A DNA stretch of 64,000 nt from Geothrix sp. (GTDB lineage: Bacteria; Acidobacteriota; Holophagae; Holophagales; Holophagaceae). The notes under the pieces are model-generated. The model saw nothing but the letters and a program-made list of their open reading frames with translations, searched no databases and had not been told where the DNA came from. Positions 42,222 to 50,323 of the stretch are shown in pieces; positions within the stretch are counted from its first letter, which is position 1; each line of letters starts with the position of its first letter. The position numbers were made by a program, and so were the translations under genes. Location of the stretch: the NCBI GenBank assembly GCA_030681515.1, contig JAUXSE010000053.1, forward strand, positions 1 to 64,000, in the 5' to 3' direction.

Positions 42222-43355
42222 ATGCGCATCGCAGCCATTCTCGCCATCGCCTTCTCCGCCGCCCTTCAGGCCGCCCCGCCGGTGCTGCTGATCAGCGCGG
42301 ACGGCGTGGGGTCGGATCAGTTCACAGTCCGCACCATGCCGAAGCTCTGGGCACTGTCGGAGCGGGGTCGCCGCGGAGAAGGACTGCCGCCCTTCCCCGC
42401 CACCACCTACAACGGTCACGCCACCTTGGCCACGGGCTGCTGGCCCGAGCACCACGGCGTGGTGGCCAACAGCTATCCGGATCCGAAAACGAAAGTGATG
42501 GTGGCTTTCGCCAACCGCAGCGAAGACCTCCAACGGGAACCGCTCTGGGTGGCCGCCACCCGCAGTGGCGTGCGCACGGCGGTCTTTCAGTGGGTCGGCG
42601 CCACGGGCCCCTGGGAGGGCGTGACGCCCTGGCGTTTGGAGCCCTTCCGGCCCGGGCGAACGGATGCCATCGCGCTGGCCTTCAGCGAAGCCGCGCTCAA
42701 GGATGGGGCCGGGCTCGTCATGACCTACCTTTCCGGGACCGATGAGGAAGGCCATCTGCATGGACCCCGCAGCGCGGAGACCCGGATCAAGCTGAAGCGC
42801 ATGGACGACGAGCTGGCCCCTTGGCTCCAGCGCATGCAGGCTGGATACCCGGGCCTGCGCGTGGTCCTCACCGCGGACCATGGCATGGCCCACATGCGTC
42901 GCCGCATCCACCTGCCCTCTGTCCTGAACGGCATCGGCTGTGAACTGATCGCCCACGGAGGCAGCGCCTATATCTATCTCAAGGATCCACAGGAGGCCTC
43001 GAAGGCCCTGGCGCGCCTGCGCCAGGCCGGGCTGAGGGCCTGGACCCGCGAGCGCGTTCCAGCCCGGTACCATCTGGCGGGCAGCCCCCGCGTGGGCGAT
43101 CTCGTGGTGCTGGCCAAGGAAGGACAATGGCTGTCCAAGGCACGGTCGAGCCGCGAGGAGGAGGCTGAGTGGCAGGGGCGCAAGGGGGCCCATGCCTATT
43201 CCTCCGAAGCTGGTTCCATGCCCACCTGGCTGGTCGTGCTCGGCGCGGGCCGCGGCCCTCTCGGCCGGGTTCCCCTCTGGGATCTGGCCCCCACGGTGGC
43301 GTCCTGGCTCGACATCCGCTGGGCCCAGACCCCGGATGGAAGAATCATCCGCTAG
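42222..43355 (+). CDS. Secreted alkaline-phosphatase-superfamily phosphodiesterase (NPP-like)
   Basis: 377 residues, with a signal peptide (MRIAAILAIAFSAALQAAP). Metal and nucleophile motifs of nucleotide pyrophosphatase/phosphodiesterases are present: ISADGVGSD, FPATTYNGHATLATG (Thr nucleophile), SGTDEEGHLHGP, TADHGMAHM and a late KGAHAYSSE. It likely hydrolyses nucleotides or phosphodiesters in the periplasm. Its stop codon shares the palindrome CTAG (43352-43355) with the stop of the convergent transporter gene. Confidence 0.87.
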   Translation: MRIAAILAIAFSAALQAAPPVLLISADGVGSDQFTVRTMPKLWALSERGRRGEGLPPFPATTYNGHATLATGCWPEHHGVVANSYPDPKTKVMVAFANRSEDLQREPLWVAATRSGVRTAVFQWVGATGPWEGVTPWRLEPFRPGRTDAIALAFSEAALKDGAGLVMTYLSGTDEEGHLHGPRSAETRIKLKRMDDELAPWLQRMQAGYPGLRVVLTADHGMAHMRRRIHLPSVLNGIGCELIAHGGSAYIYLKDPQEASKALARLRQAGLRAWTRERVPARYHLAGSPRVGDLVVLAKEGQWLSKARSSREEEAEWQGRKGAHAYSSEAGSMPTWLVVLGAGRGPLGRVPLWDLAPTVASWLDIRWAQTPDGRIIR

Positions 43356-45037
43356 CGGATCAACCCCAGCAGCACCTGAGCCAGCACGATCTTGAGGATG
43401 GTGGCCAGCGGATACACCGTGGCGAAGCCGACATTGGGCAGGTCGTTGCCCGTGTGGTGGTTAGCATAGCCCAGCACCACGGGCTGGGTGTGGGTGCCCG
43501 CCAGGATGCCGAACATGATGTTGAGCGGGATGCGGAACAGCTTGTGGCCCAGCAGCATCGTGAGTGAATCCGCCACGAAGCAGACGAGGAAGGCCGCCCC
43601 CAGGAAGAGGGGCAGCACCGAGGCGTCCCTGGACACGATGGCCCGGAAGCCCTCGCCGGAAAGCACGCCGATGCCCGCCGCGAACAGCACCAGGCCGAAC
43701 TGCCGGATGGTGTGGTTGGCGCTGTAGGGGAAGTTCCAGACCAGGGGCCCGATGCGGTGGAAACGGCCGAGGATCAGCGCCACGGCCAGGGGGCCACCCG
43801 CGAAGCCCAGTTTGAAGACGATGCCATGGCCGAGGGGAAGCGGCAGCTGGCCCAAGGCGAGGCCCGCCGCCAAGCCCATGGCGAAGGTGAGGAAGCTCAC
43901 TTCGCTGAGATCCCGGTAGCTGTCGCCGAAGAACTCCTCGATGGCCTCGATGTTGTCGCGGCGCGTGGTCACGCGCACGCGGTCGCCCAGTTCCAGTACC
44001 GTATCGCCATCCGGCACAAACCAGAGATCCCCCCGGCGGACGCGGGTGATGATGGCCTGGTACTTGTTCACCAGATCCAGCTTGCCGAGGGGAACGCCCA
44101 CCACATCCCAGCGGGACACGAAGACTCGCGTGGCATCGAGGGCGCTCTGATCGCGGTCCAGTTCCACGTGGCTGCGCTCGCCGATGAGGGCCTCCATCTG
44201 GGCCAGGTCATCCAGTGAGCCCACAACTGTCACCAGATCGTCCAGCTTCAACCGGAAATCCGGGCCCGGCAGCAGCAGGTCGGCCTTGCGCAGCACCCGC
44301 CCGAAGACCACGCGCATGTTGCCGATGGCGCAGAGATCCCGCTTGCTCATGGCTTCGGCCTCGGGCTTCGTCACCCGCAGGGTCCAGACCTCCAGTTTCT
44401 GGTGGCCGGTCTGGTAGTCCTTGAGGCCATCCGCCTCCTCACGCAGGTTCACGCGGAAGACCTTCGAGCTGATGAGGATGATCAGCATGGGCACCAGCAC
44501 GCCGATGGGGTAGGCGATGGCCGAGGCCACGGTGGGCTCGGCCAGCTCCACGGGGCCCACGCCCGTCATGGTCTTCACTCGCTCGATGACGCCCGCCAGG
44601 GCCGGCATGTTGGTGAAGCTGCCGGTGAGCAGCCCAGCCGCGTACCGGGCATTGAAGCCCATGACCTTGGCCAGCAGCACCACGAAAGCCGTGGAGGTCA
44701 GCATCACCAGGAAGACCACGGCGTTCTTCTTCATGCCCTCGCGGCTGAAGGCCGCCCAGAAACTGTGCGAGATGGACAGGCCCATGGCGTAGACGAACAC
44801 CGCCAGGCCCAGCTCGTAGACCAGCTTCATCTCCTTGGAGATATCCTTCTTGAGGCCAGGATCCAGGCCCGGAGCCATCACCAGCGCGCCCAGGGCGATG
44901 CCAGCGAAGAGGATGCTGGCGATGCCGAAGGAGGCGCCGGCGATGCGGATCTTGCTGATGGGGTAGCCCAGCGCCACCACGGCGAACAGCATCAGCAGAG
45001 GATTGTGCGCGAAGAAGAAAAGGACCTGTTCGATCAT
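43352..45037 (-). CDS. AAE-type transporter (aspartate:alanine exchanger family)
   Basis: 561 residues. About five N-terminal helices (LLMLFAVVALGYPISKIRI, MGLSISHSFW), then two RCK_C/TrkA-C-like domains in the middle (LPGPDFRLKLDDLVTVVGS and DTVLELGDRVRVTTR), then about five more helices. The duplicated GSFTNMPALAGVIER and GYANHHTGNDLPNVGFA segments match AspT/YidE/YbjL members. Substrate unknown (amino or carboxylic acids are likely). Upstream on the same strand, 34 bp away, is the cysteine desulfurase gene. Confidence 0.9.
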   Translation of the reverse strand: MIEQVLFFFAHNPLLMLFAVVALGYPISKIRIAGASFGIASILFAGIALGALVMAPGLDPGLKKDISKEMKLVYELGLAVFVYAMGLSISHSFWAAFSREGMKKNAVVFLVMLTSTAFVVLLAKVMGFNARYAAGLLTGSFTNMPALAGVIERVKTMTGVGPVELAEPTVASAIAYPIGVLVPMLIILISSKVFRVNLREEADGLKDYQTGHQKLEVWTLRVTKPEAEAMSKRDLCAIGNMRVVFGRVLRKADLLLPGPDFRLKLDDLVTVVGSLDDLAQMEALIGERSHVELDRDQSALDATRVFVSRWDVVGVPLGKLDLVNKYQAIITRVRRGDLWFVPDGDTVLELGDRVRVTTRRDNIEAIEEFFGDSYRDLSEVSFLTFAMGLAAGLALGQLPLPLGHGIVFKLGFAGGPLAVALILGRFHRIGPLVWNFPYSANHTIRQFGLVLFAAGIGVLSGEGFRAIVSRDASVLPLFLGAAFLVCFVADSLTMLLGHKLFRIPLNIMFGILAGTHTQPVVLGYANHHTGNDLPNVGFATVYPLATILKIVLAQVLLGLIR

Positions 45038-45071
45038 GCGCGCTCCGCGTCCGGACTGGCTGGTCAGGGAT

Positions 45072-46106
45072 TCATGTCAACCGCTGGATGGCTGCCGCCA
45101 GGGCCTCCATCTCGCTGGGCTGCGCGTCGGGAAGCATCGAAAAGCGAAGCACCGAGCGCGCATCATCCAAACTATACCCGATGGTCGTGATTGCATGGCT
45201 GGGCTTCACGGACCCGCTGTGGCAGGCGCTGCCGGTACTCACCGCGAATCCGGCCATATCCAAGGAAGCGTGCAGAGCCTCGCCATTCCTGCCTCTAAAC
45301 AGGATGCAGCTGGTATTGGGCAGGCGGGACAAACCCTGGCCGATGACCTCGATACCCCGGTTCCAGGATGTGATCTCCGTCTCGAAGGCGTCCCGGAGCG
45401 TTGCCAGTGATGCGTTCGCGGCTTGACGCTCCGTCAAGTGCCGCACCGCCGCCGCCAGGCCCAGGATGGCGGGCAGATCCTCCGTGCCGCCCCGGCGGCG
45501 GCGCTCCTGCGGGCCCTCCATCACGGGATCCCAGGGCAGCCCCGGCCGCATCCAGAGCAGGGCCACACCGCGGGGACCGCCCATCTTGTGGCCGCTGAAC
45601 ACGGCGGCATCGCAATCCGGCAGGTCCACGGGCACCTTGCCCCAGGCCTGTGCGCAATCCTTGATCCGAACCGAATCAAGCGCGGACGGCATGGCGTAGA
45701 GGATGCCTGTCTCGTTGCTGGCGGCCATCTGCACCACCGTGGCGCAGTCGGCGGGGATCTCCGGCAGCCAGGCCACCCGCGACCAGTCCCGCAGGGGATT
45801 CAGACAGGCGCTGTGCTCACCCGGGAAGACCGCCGCGGGCCGGTCGCCCAGGGCGGGCTGAAGGCCCCGGAGCAACAGATGCAGGGCTTCCGTGGCACTG
45901 GCGCAGAAGACCAGTTCCCCGGGGGCCACGCCCAGGGATGCGGCAATTTCCCGCCGGGCCTCCTCGATGCGATGCCGGGCCCGCTGGCCCTCCCGGTGGG
46001 TGCTGGTGGGATTGGCCCAGTCCTCGATCATGGCCCGCCGCACCGCCTCCATCGCCTCTGGGTGGGGCGGCGTGCTGGCGTTGGCGTCGAAGTAGAGCCT
46101 GGGCAT
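45072..46106 (-). CDS. Cysteine desulfurase, NifS/IscS family
   Basis: 344 residues from the ATG at 46104-46106, giving MPRLYFDANASTPPHPEAME (usual YLDNNATT region here FDANASTPP). PLP-lysine in FSGHKMGGPRGVALL, catalytic Cys in VSTGSACHSGSVKPSH, and RRRRGGTEDLPAI are family motifs. It supplies sulfur for Fe-S clusters or tRNA thiolation, possibly for TtcA 6 kb away (inference). Its start is 22 bp from that of the divergent nucleotidase gene. Confidence 0.92.
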   Translation of the reverse strand: MPRLYFDANASTPPHPEAMEAVRRAMIEDWANPTSTHREGQRARHRIEEARREIAASLGVAPGELVFCASATEALHLLLRGLQPALGDRPAAVFPGEHSACLNPLRDWSRVAWLPEIPADCATVVQMAASNETGILYAMPSALDSVRIKDCAQAWGKVPVDLPDCDAAVFSGHKMGGPRGVALLWMRPGLPWDPVMEGPQERRRRGGTEDLPAILGLAAAVRHLTERQAANASLATLRDAFETEITSWNRGIEVIGQGLSRLPNTSCILFRGRNGEALHASLDMAGFAVSTGSACHSGSVKPSHAITTIGYSLDDARSVLRFSMLPDAQPSEMEALAAAIQRLT

Positions 46107-46128
46107 GGTCTCAATGTACTCTGAGCCC

Positions 46129-47055
46129 ATGCCCAAATCCCTGGAAGGCAAGCTCGTCGTCGCCATTTCCTCCCGCGCCCTCTTCAACTTTGAGGAGGAG
46201 AACCGGGTCTTCGAAGAATCGGATGACCGGGCCTACATGGAACTCCAGCTCTCGCGGCTGGATGTGCCCGCCAAACCGGGCGTGGCCTATCCGCTCGTCA
46301 AGAAGCTGCTGGCCTTCAACACTGGAAACGAAGATCGCGTGGCCGTGGTGATCCTTTCCCGCAACGATCCCGTGAGCGGCCTGCGGGTCTTCCGCAGCGC
46401 CCAGGAATCGAATCTCCAGCTGGAGAGCGGCGTGTTCACCCGGGGCCGGAATCCCTTTCCCTACCTGACCTCCCTGGGCGCCCATCTGTTCCTCTCGGCC
46501 AAGGAAGAGGACGTCCGGGCCGCCCTCCATGCGGGATTCGCCGCCGCCCGGGTCTATACCGACAGCGCCGTCGCCGCCGACCACCATCCTGATGAGATCC
46601 GCATCGCCTTCGACGGCGACGCCGTGCTGTTCAGCGACGAAGCCGAACGCGTCTACGCGACCGGTGGCCTGGCGGCCTTCCAGGCCCACGAGATCGAGCG
46701 TGCCGCGGTGCCCCTTCCCCCGGGCCCCTTCAAGCCCCTGCTCGAAGCGCTGCGGCCCCTCCAGGACATGGCCGCGGGTGCCCCCATGCGCATCCGCACC
46801 GCCCTGGTCACCGCCCGCAGCGCCCCGGCCCACGAGCGCGCCATCCGCACCCTCATGGCCTGGAACATCCAGGTGGACGAGGCCATGTTCCTGGGCGGCC
46901 TCGAAAAGGCGGATTTCCTCCGGGAATTCGAGCCCGACTTTTTCTTCGACGATCAGACCGGCACCTGCGACACCGCCTCGCGGGTGGGGCCCACGGGGCA
47001 TGTGGTGAGCGGCGTCAAGAACGAGGTGGTGGAGCCCGGACAAGGGCCTCGGTAG
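46129..47055 (+). CDS. 5'-nucleotidase, NT5C1-like
   Basis: 308 residues from ATG 46129 (MPKSLEGKLVVAISSRALFN). The next motifs, GLRVFRSAQESNLQLESGVF and RIAFDGDAVLFSDEAERVYA, with VALVTARSAPAHERAIRTL-type and ADFLREFEPDFFFDDQ segments, match the cytosolic 5'-nucleotidase family (PF06189), HAD-like phosphatases acting on AMP or IMP. ATG 46114 upstream is an alternative. Very short divergent gap to the desulfurase gene. Confidence 0.87.
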   Translation: MPKSLEGKLVVAISSRALFNFEEENRVFEESDDRAYMELQLSRLDVPAKPGVAYPLVKKLLAFNTGNEDRVAVVILSRNDPVSGLRVFRSAQESNLQLESGVFTRGRNPFPYLTSLGAHLFLSAKEEDVRAALHAGFAAARVYTDSAVAADHHPDEIRIAFDGDAVLFSDEAERVYATGGLAAFQAHEIERAAVPLPPGPFKPLLEALRPLQDMAAGAPMRIRTALVTARSAPAHERAIRTLMAWNIQVDEAMFLGGLEKADFLREFEPDFFFDDQTGTCDTASRVGPTGHVVSGVKNEVVEPGQGPR

Positions 47056-47059
47056 GGCT

Positions 47060-47155
47060 CGGAACGCTGCGCGTTCCGAGATAGGAGAAGCCTCCTCCGT
47101 TAACAGGTTGTCAATTTATCTCCAAAGCCGGGCCGCCCCGCGGCCCGGCTTTGGA
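47060..47155. terminator. Two hairpins after the nucleotidase gene
   Basis: First: TCGGAACG and CGTTCCGA around CTGCG (about 47060-47080). Second: perfect 15-bp stem 47121-47135 with 47141-47155 (TCCAAAGCCGGGCCG / CGGCCCGGCTTTGGA), 5-nt loop. No long U-tract follows either. They lie between the nucleotidase stop and ftcD, so termination of the former is likely; the second could also fold in the ftcD leader. Confidence 0.6.
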
Positions 47156-47199
47156 GCGCGGCGCGGCGCTAGGGCTAGACTGGAACGAACGGAGGAGCC

Positions 47200-49047
47200 A
47201 TGTCCCGCAAGCTGGTGGAGTGCGTGCCGAACATCTCGGAGGGCCGGGATGCCGCGAAGATCAAGCAGGTGACGGACGCCATCGCCGCGGTGCCCGGGGT
47301 TCGAGTGCTGGACGTGGATCCGGGCGCCGACACCAACCGCACGGTGATCACCTTCGTGGGCGAACCGGAGGCCGTGCTGGAGGGCGCATTCCGTTGCATC
47401 GCCGAGGCCGCCAGGGTCATTGACATGCGCCAGCACCACGGGGCCCATCCCCGCATGGGCGCCACGGACGTGGTGCCCTTCGTGCCCGTGGAGGGCGTGA
47501 GCATGGAGGATTGTGCGGAGTTGGCGCGCCGCCTGGGCAAGCGCGTGGGCGGGGAGCTGGGCATCGCCGTCTACTTCTACGAAGCCGCGGCCTCGCGACC
47601 CGAGCGCCGCAACCTGGCCGAGGTGCGACGGGGCGAATACGAGGGCCTGGAGGCCAAGCTGAAGGATCCTCAGTGGCAGCCTGATGTCGCCGCCCCCTAC
47701 AACGCCAGGACCGGTGCGACGATCATCGGCGCCCGGGAATTCCTGGTGGCCTACAACATCACGCTGAATTCCGCCGACAAGGCCCACGCCACGGACATCG
47801 CCTTCGAGCTGCGGGAAAAGGGCCGCGTGGCCCGGCGCGGGCGCGTGAAGCCCTACTACCAGGCCGGCGAGCTGATCTTCTACGCCGAAGGTTCCTTCCC
47901 CTGCGGCAACTGCGACTTCACGGGCGTCACTTTCCAGGACACCGTGGACCACTGCGCGAAGGCGCACGGCTACGACCTGCCGGATCTCATGCGCCTGAAC
48001 GATGTGGACCCCGCGAATCCCGTGGGCGAAAAGGTCCGCCGACGGGGCACCTTCCACCACTGCAAGGCCATCGGCTGGTACGTGGACACCTACCGCCGCG
48101 CCCAGATCAGCGTGAACCTCACGGACTACACGCAGGCCGCCCCCCACACCGTGCTGGAGGAGGCCCGCCGCCTGGCCGCCGAGCGCGGCCTGGTGGTGAC
48201 GGGCAGCGAGATCGTGGGCCTGGTGCCCTTCCAGTGCCTGCTGGCCTCGGGCCGCCACTACCTGAAGGCCATGGGGAAATCCACGGGCGTGCCCACCGCC
48301 GATATCCTCCAGACCGCCGTGTTCTCCATGGGGCTCGGCGACGTGGCGCCCTTCGAGGCCGAGAAGAAGGTGCTGGGCCTGCCCACCCACGATCCGGCGG
48401 CCCTGGTATCCATGCCGGTCCACACCTTCACGGACGAGGTCAGCCGCGACACCCCGGCCCCCGGCGGCGGTTCCATCGCGGCCCTGGCGGGCAGCCTGGG
48501 CGCGGCCCTGGCCAGCATGGTGGCCAACCTGGCCCAGGGCGGACCCGACGGGGAAAAGGACGCGAAACTCATCGCCCTGGCGGAAAAGGCCCAGATGCTC
48601 AAGGACCGCCTGCTGGTGGCCGTGGACGCGGATACCAACGCCTTCAACGCCTTCATGGACGCCCGCCGCCTGCCGGACGGCACGCCGGCGCAGAAGGCCG
48701 CACGGCAGGCCGCCATGCAGGCGGGACTGAAGGTGGCCATTGAGGTGCCCCTGGAGAGCGCCAAGGCCAGCCTCGCGGCCCTGGAACTGGCGGGGGAGGC
48801 CACCCGCCTGGGCAAGGCGGCTTCCATCACGGATGCGGCCGTGGGCGCGCAGATGGCCTACGCGGGCGTGCGCGGCAGCGTGTGGAACGTGGTGATCAAC
48901 CTCAAGGACATTTCGGATGCGGAGTACGTGGCCGGGATGCAGGCTGAATGCTCCGGCCTTCTGGCGAAGGCCGGAGAGCAGGTCACCGGGATCACCGCGT
49001 TTGTGGACCAGAAGCTGGTGGAGCGGTTGCAGACGGTCCGGAAGTAG
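47200..49047 (+). CDS. ftcD: Bifunctional glutamate formimidoyltransferase / formimidoyltetrahydrofolate cyclodeaminase
   Basis: 615 residues; histidine degradation and one-carbon transfer to tetrahydrofolate. N-terminal transferase (about 1-380): MSRKLVECVPNISEGRDAAK, HHGAHPRMGATDVVPF with the catalytic His region, and AYNITLNSADKAHATDIA. C-terminal cyclodeaminase (about 405-610): FTDEVSRDTPAPGGGSIAAL, ASMVANLAQGG. The insert at residues 226-290 contains C235-x2-C238-x12-H251-x4-H256, a C2H2 zinc-finger-like spacing, inside the transferase. GGAGGAG ribosome site. No other hut genes in the window. Confidence 0.95.
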   Translation: MSRKLVECVPNISEGRDAAKIKQVTDAIAAVPGVRVLDVDPGADTNRTVITFVGEPEAVLEGAFRCIAEAARVIDMRQHHGAHPRMGATDVVPFVPVEGVSMEDCAELARRLGKRVGGELGIAVYFYEAAASRPERRNLAEVRRGEYEGLEAKLKDPQWQPDVAAPYNARTGATIIGAREFLVAYNITLNSADKAHATDIAFELREKGRVARRGRVKPYYQAGELIFYAEGSFPCGNCDFTGVTFQDTVDHCAKAHGYDLPDLMRLNDVDPANPVGEKVRRRGTFHHCKAIGWYVDTYRRAQISVNLTDYTQAAPHTVLEEARRLAAERGLVVTGSEIVGLVPFQCLLASGRHYLKAMGKSTGVPTADILQTAVFSMGLGDVAPFEAEKKVLGLPTHDPAALVSMPVHTFTDEVSRDTPAPGGGSIAALAGSLGAALASMVANLAQGGPDGEKDAKLIALAEKAQMLKDRLLVAVDADTNAFNAFMDARRLPDGTPAQKAARQAAMQAGLKVAIEVPLESAKASLAALELAGEATRLGKAASITDAAVGAQMAYAGVRGSVWNVVINLKDISDAEYVAGMQAECSGLLAKAGEQVTGITAFVDQKLVERLQTVRK

Positions 49048-49064
49048 CGGACCCGGAACGGACC

Positions 49065-49988
49065 ATGCGCACGCCCAACGGCGGCTTCCGCTACCTGGAT
49101 CAGATCAGCCCCGCCGAAGCAGGGCGAACCGTGTCCACCCATCTCGCGGCCAAACACCCGCTCGCCTCCGAAGCGGAATGGCGGGGGCGGATCGCCTCAG
49201 GCCAGGTGCTCCTGGATGGCCGGCCCGCCGGAATGGACGACGTGCTCGGGACCGGCCAGCGGCTCGTCTGGATCCGCCCACCCTGGGTCGAGCCCGAGGT
49301 GCCACTCGCCACGGCGGTCCTGTACGAGGACGAGGATCTGCTCGCGGTCGCCAAACCCGGCGGCCTGCCCACGCTGCCCGGGGGCGGTGCATTCCTGGAA
49401 CACACGCTCCTGGCGCTGGTGCGGCGGCGGCATCCCGAAGCCAGTCCCATGCATCGCCTGGGCCGGGGCACCTCGGGTCTCGTGCTGTTCGCGCCCACCG
49501 CCGGCACCGCGAAGCCGCTCCAGGCCGCCTTCCAGGATCGCCGGACCCGCAAGGTCTACCGCGCCCTGTGCAGCGGACACCCGGAGTCGGATGCCTTCGA
49601 GATCACGGCCCCCATCGGGGAAGTCCCCTACGCCCCCCTGGGCACCCTGCACGCGGCCCATCCCGGGGGCCGCCCCTCCCTCAGCCGCGTGACCGTGCTG
49701 GAACGGCGGGAGGGCGCCTCCCTGGTGGAGGTGGAGATCCTCACGGGCCGCCCCCATCAGATCCGCATCCACCTGGCCTGGGCCGGACACCCGCTGGTGG
49801 GCGATCCCCTGTACGGTCCCGGCGGCGTACCCCTCCCGGAAACCCGTGCCCTGCCGGGCGATCCGGGCTACCTGCTGCACGCCCACCGGCTGGAGCTGGC
49901 GCATCCCCGCAGCGGGGCGTGGGTCTCCCTCACCTGCCAACCGCCGCCGCCGCTTAGAAGTTCTGAAGAAAGCGATCACCCCCGCTGA
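49065..49988 (+). CDS. RluA-family pseudouridine synthase-like protein lacking the catalytic Asp
   Basis: 307 residues from ATG 49065. RluA fold: AVLYEDEDLLAVAKPGGLPT, then MHRLGRGTSGLVLFAPT, RKVYRALCSG, LLTGRPHQIRIHLAWAGHPL-type end, VGDPLYG. The invariant H-R-L-D active-site motif reads H130-R-L-G133: Gly replaces the aspartate that attacks uridine. An N-terminal S4-like region may be present. It could be inactive, use another acid, or be an RNA-binding derivative. Follows ftcD by 17 bp. Confidence 0.8.
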   Translation: MRTPNGGFRYLDQISPAEAGRTVSTHLAAKHPLASEAEWRGRIASGQVLLDGRPAGMDDVLGTGQRLVWIRPPWVEPEVPLATAVLYEDEDLLAVAKPGGLPTLPGGGAFLEHTLLALVRRRHPEASPMHRLGRGTSGLVLFAPTAGTAKPLQAAFQDRRTRKVYRALCSGHPESDAFEITAPIGEVPYAPLGTLHAAHPGGRPSLSRVTVLERREGASLVEVEILTGRPHQIRIHLAWAGHPLVGDPLYGPGGVPLPETRALPGDPGYLLHAHRLELAHPRSGAWVSLTCQPPPPLRSSEESDHPR

Positions 49989-50029
49989 GGGTGCGGTCGA
50001 AACCGAGGGATGCATCTAAACCCGGGCTC

Positions 50030-50323
50030 ATCCAGTCTTCCAAGAAATGCAGGAACACAGAAGACACAGAGGGCCGCAGAATACACAGAGAACTGCTGCA
50101 GGGTGGTTCCCTCCAAAGTTCCGGTCAATCCTCCACCTCAATGCTGGTCACGGAAGACGCGGAATTCCACAGAGGACACGGAAGGGGCCATGTCCCTCGC
50201 CGCGCGGGCCCGCCGAAGGCGGCTTCCGTGACCAGTGGCTTTTCTCTGTGCCCTCTGCTTCGCTCTGTGTCTTCTGTGTTCCGCTTTTCTTGTCCCTGAA
50301 TTCCGGGGCGACCGTTTTCTCGT
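50030..50323. repeat. Large inverted word-repeat element, copy 2, between convergent genes
   Basis: Fills the 335-bp gap between the RluA-like gene and abcF. The left arm has GGAACACAGAAGACACAGAG and later CACGGAA words. The right arm has CTCTGTGCCCTCTGC and TCTTCTGTGTTCCGC. The middle is GC-rich (CGCGCGGGCCCGCCGAAGGC). Read as its complement it aligns with the element at 21.1-21.4 kb over most of its length. It sits again between convergent genes. Protein-like frames in it are repeat artefacts. Confidence 0.85.
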
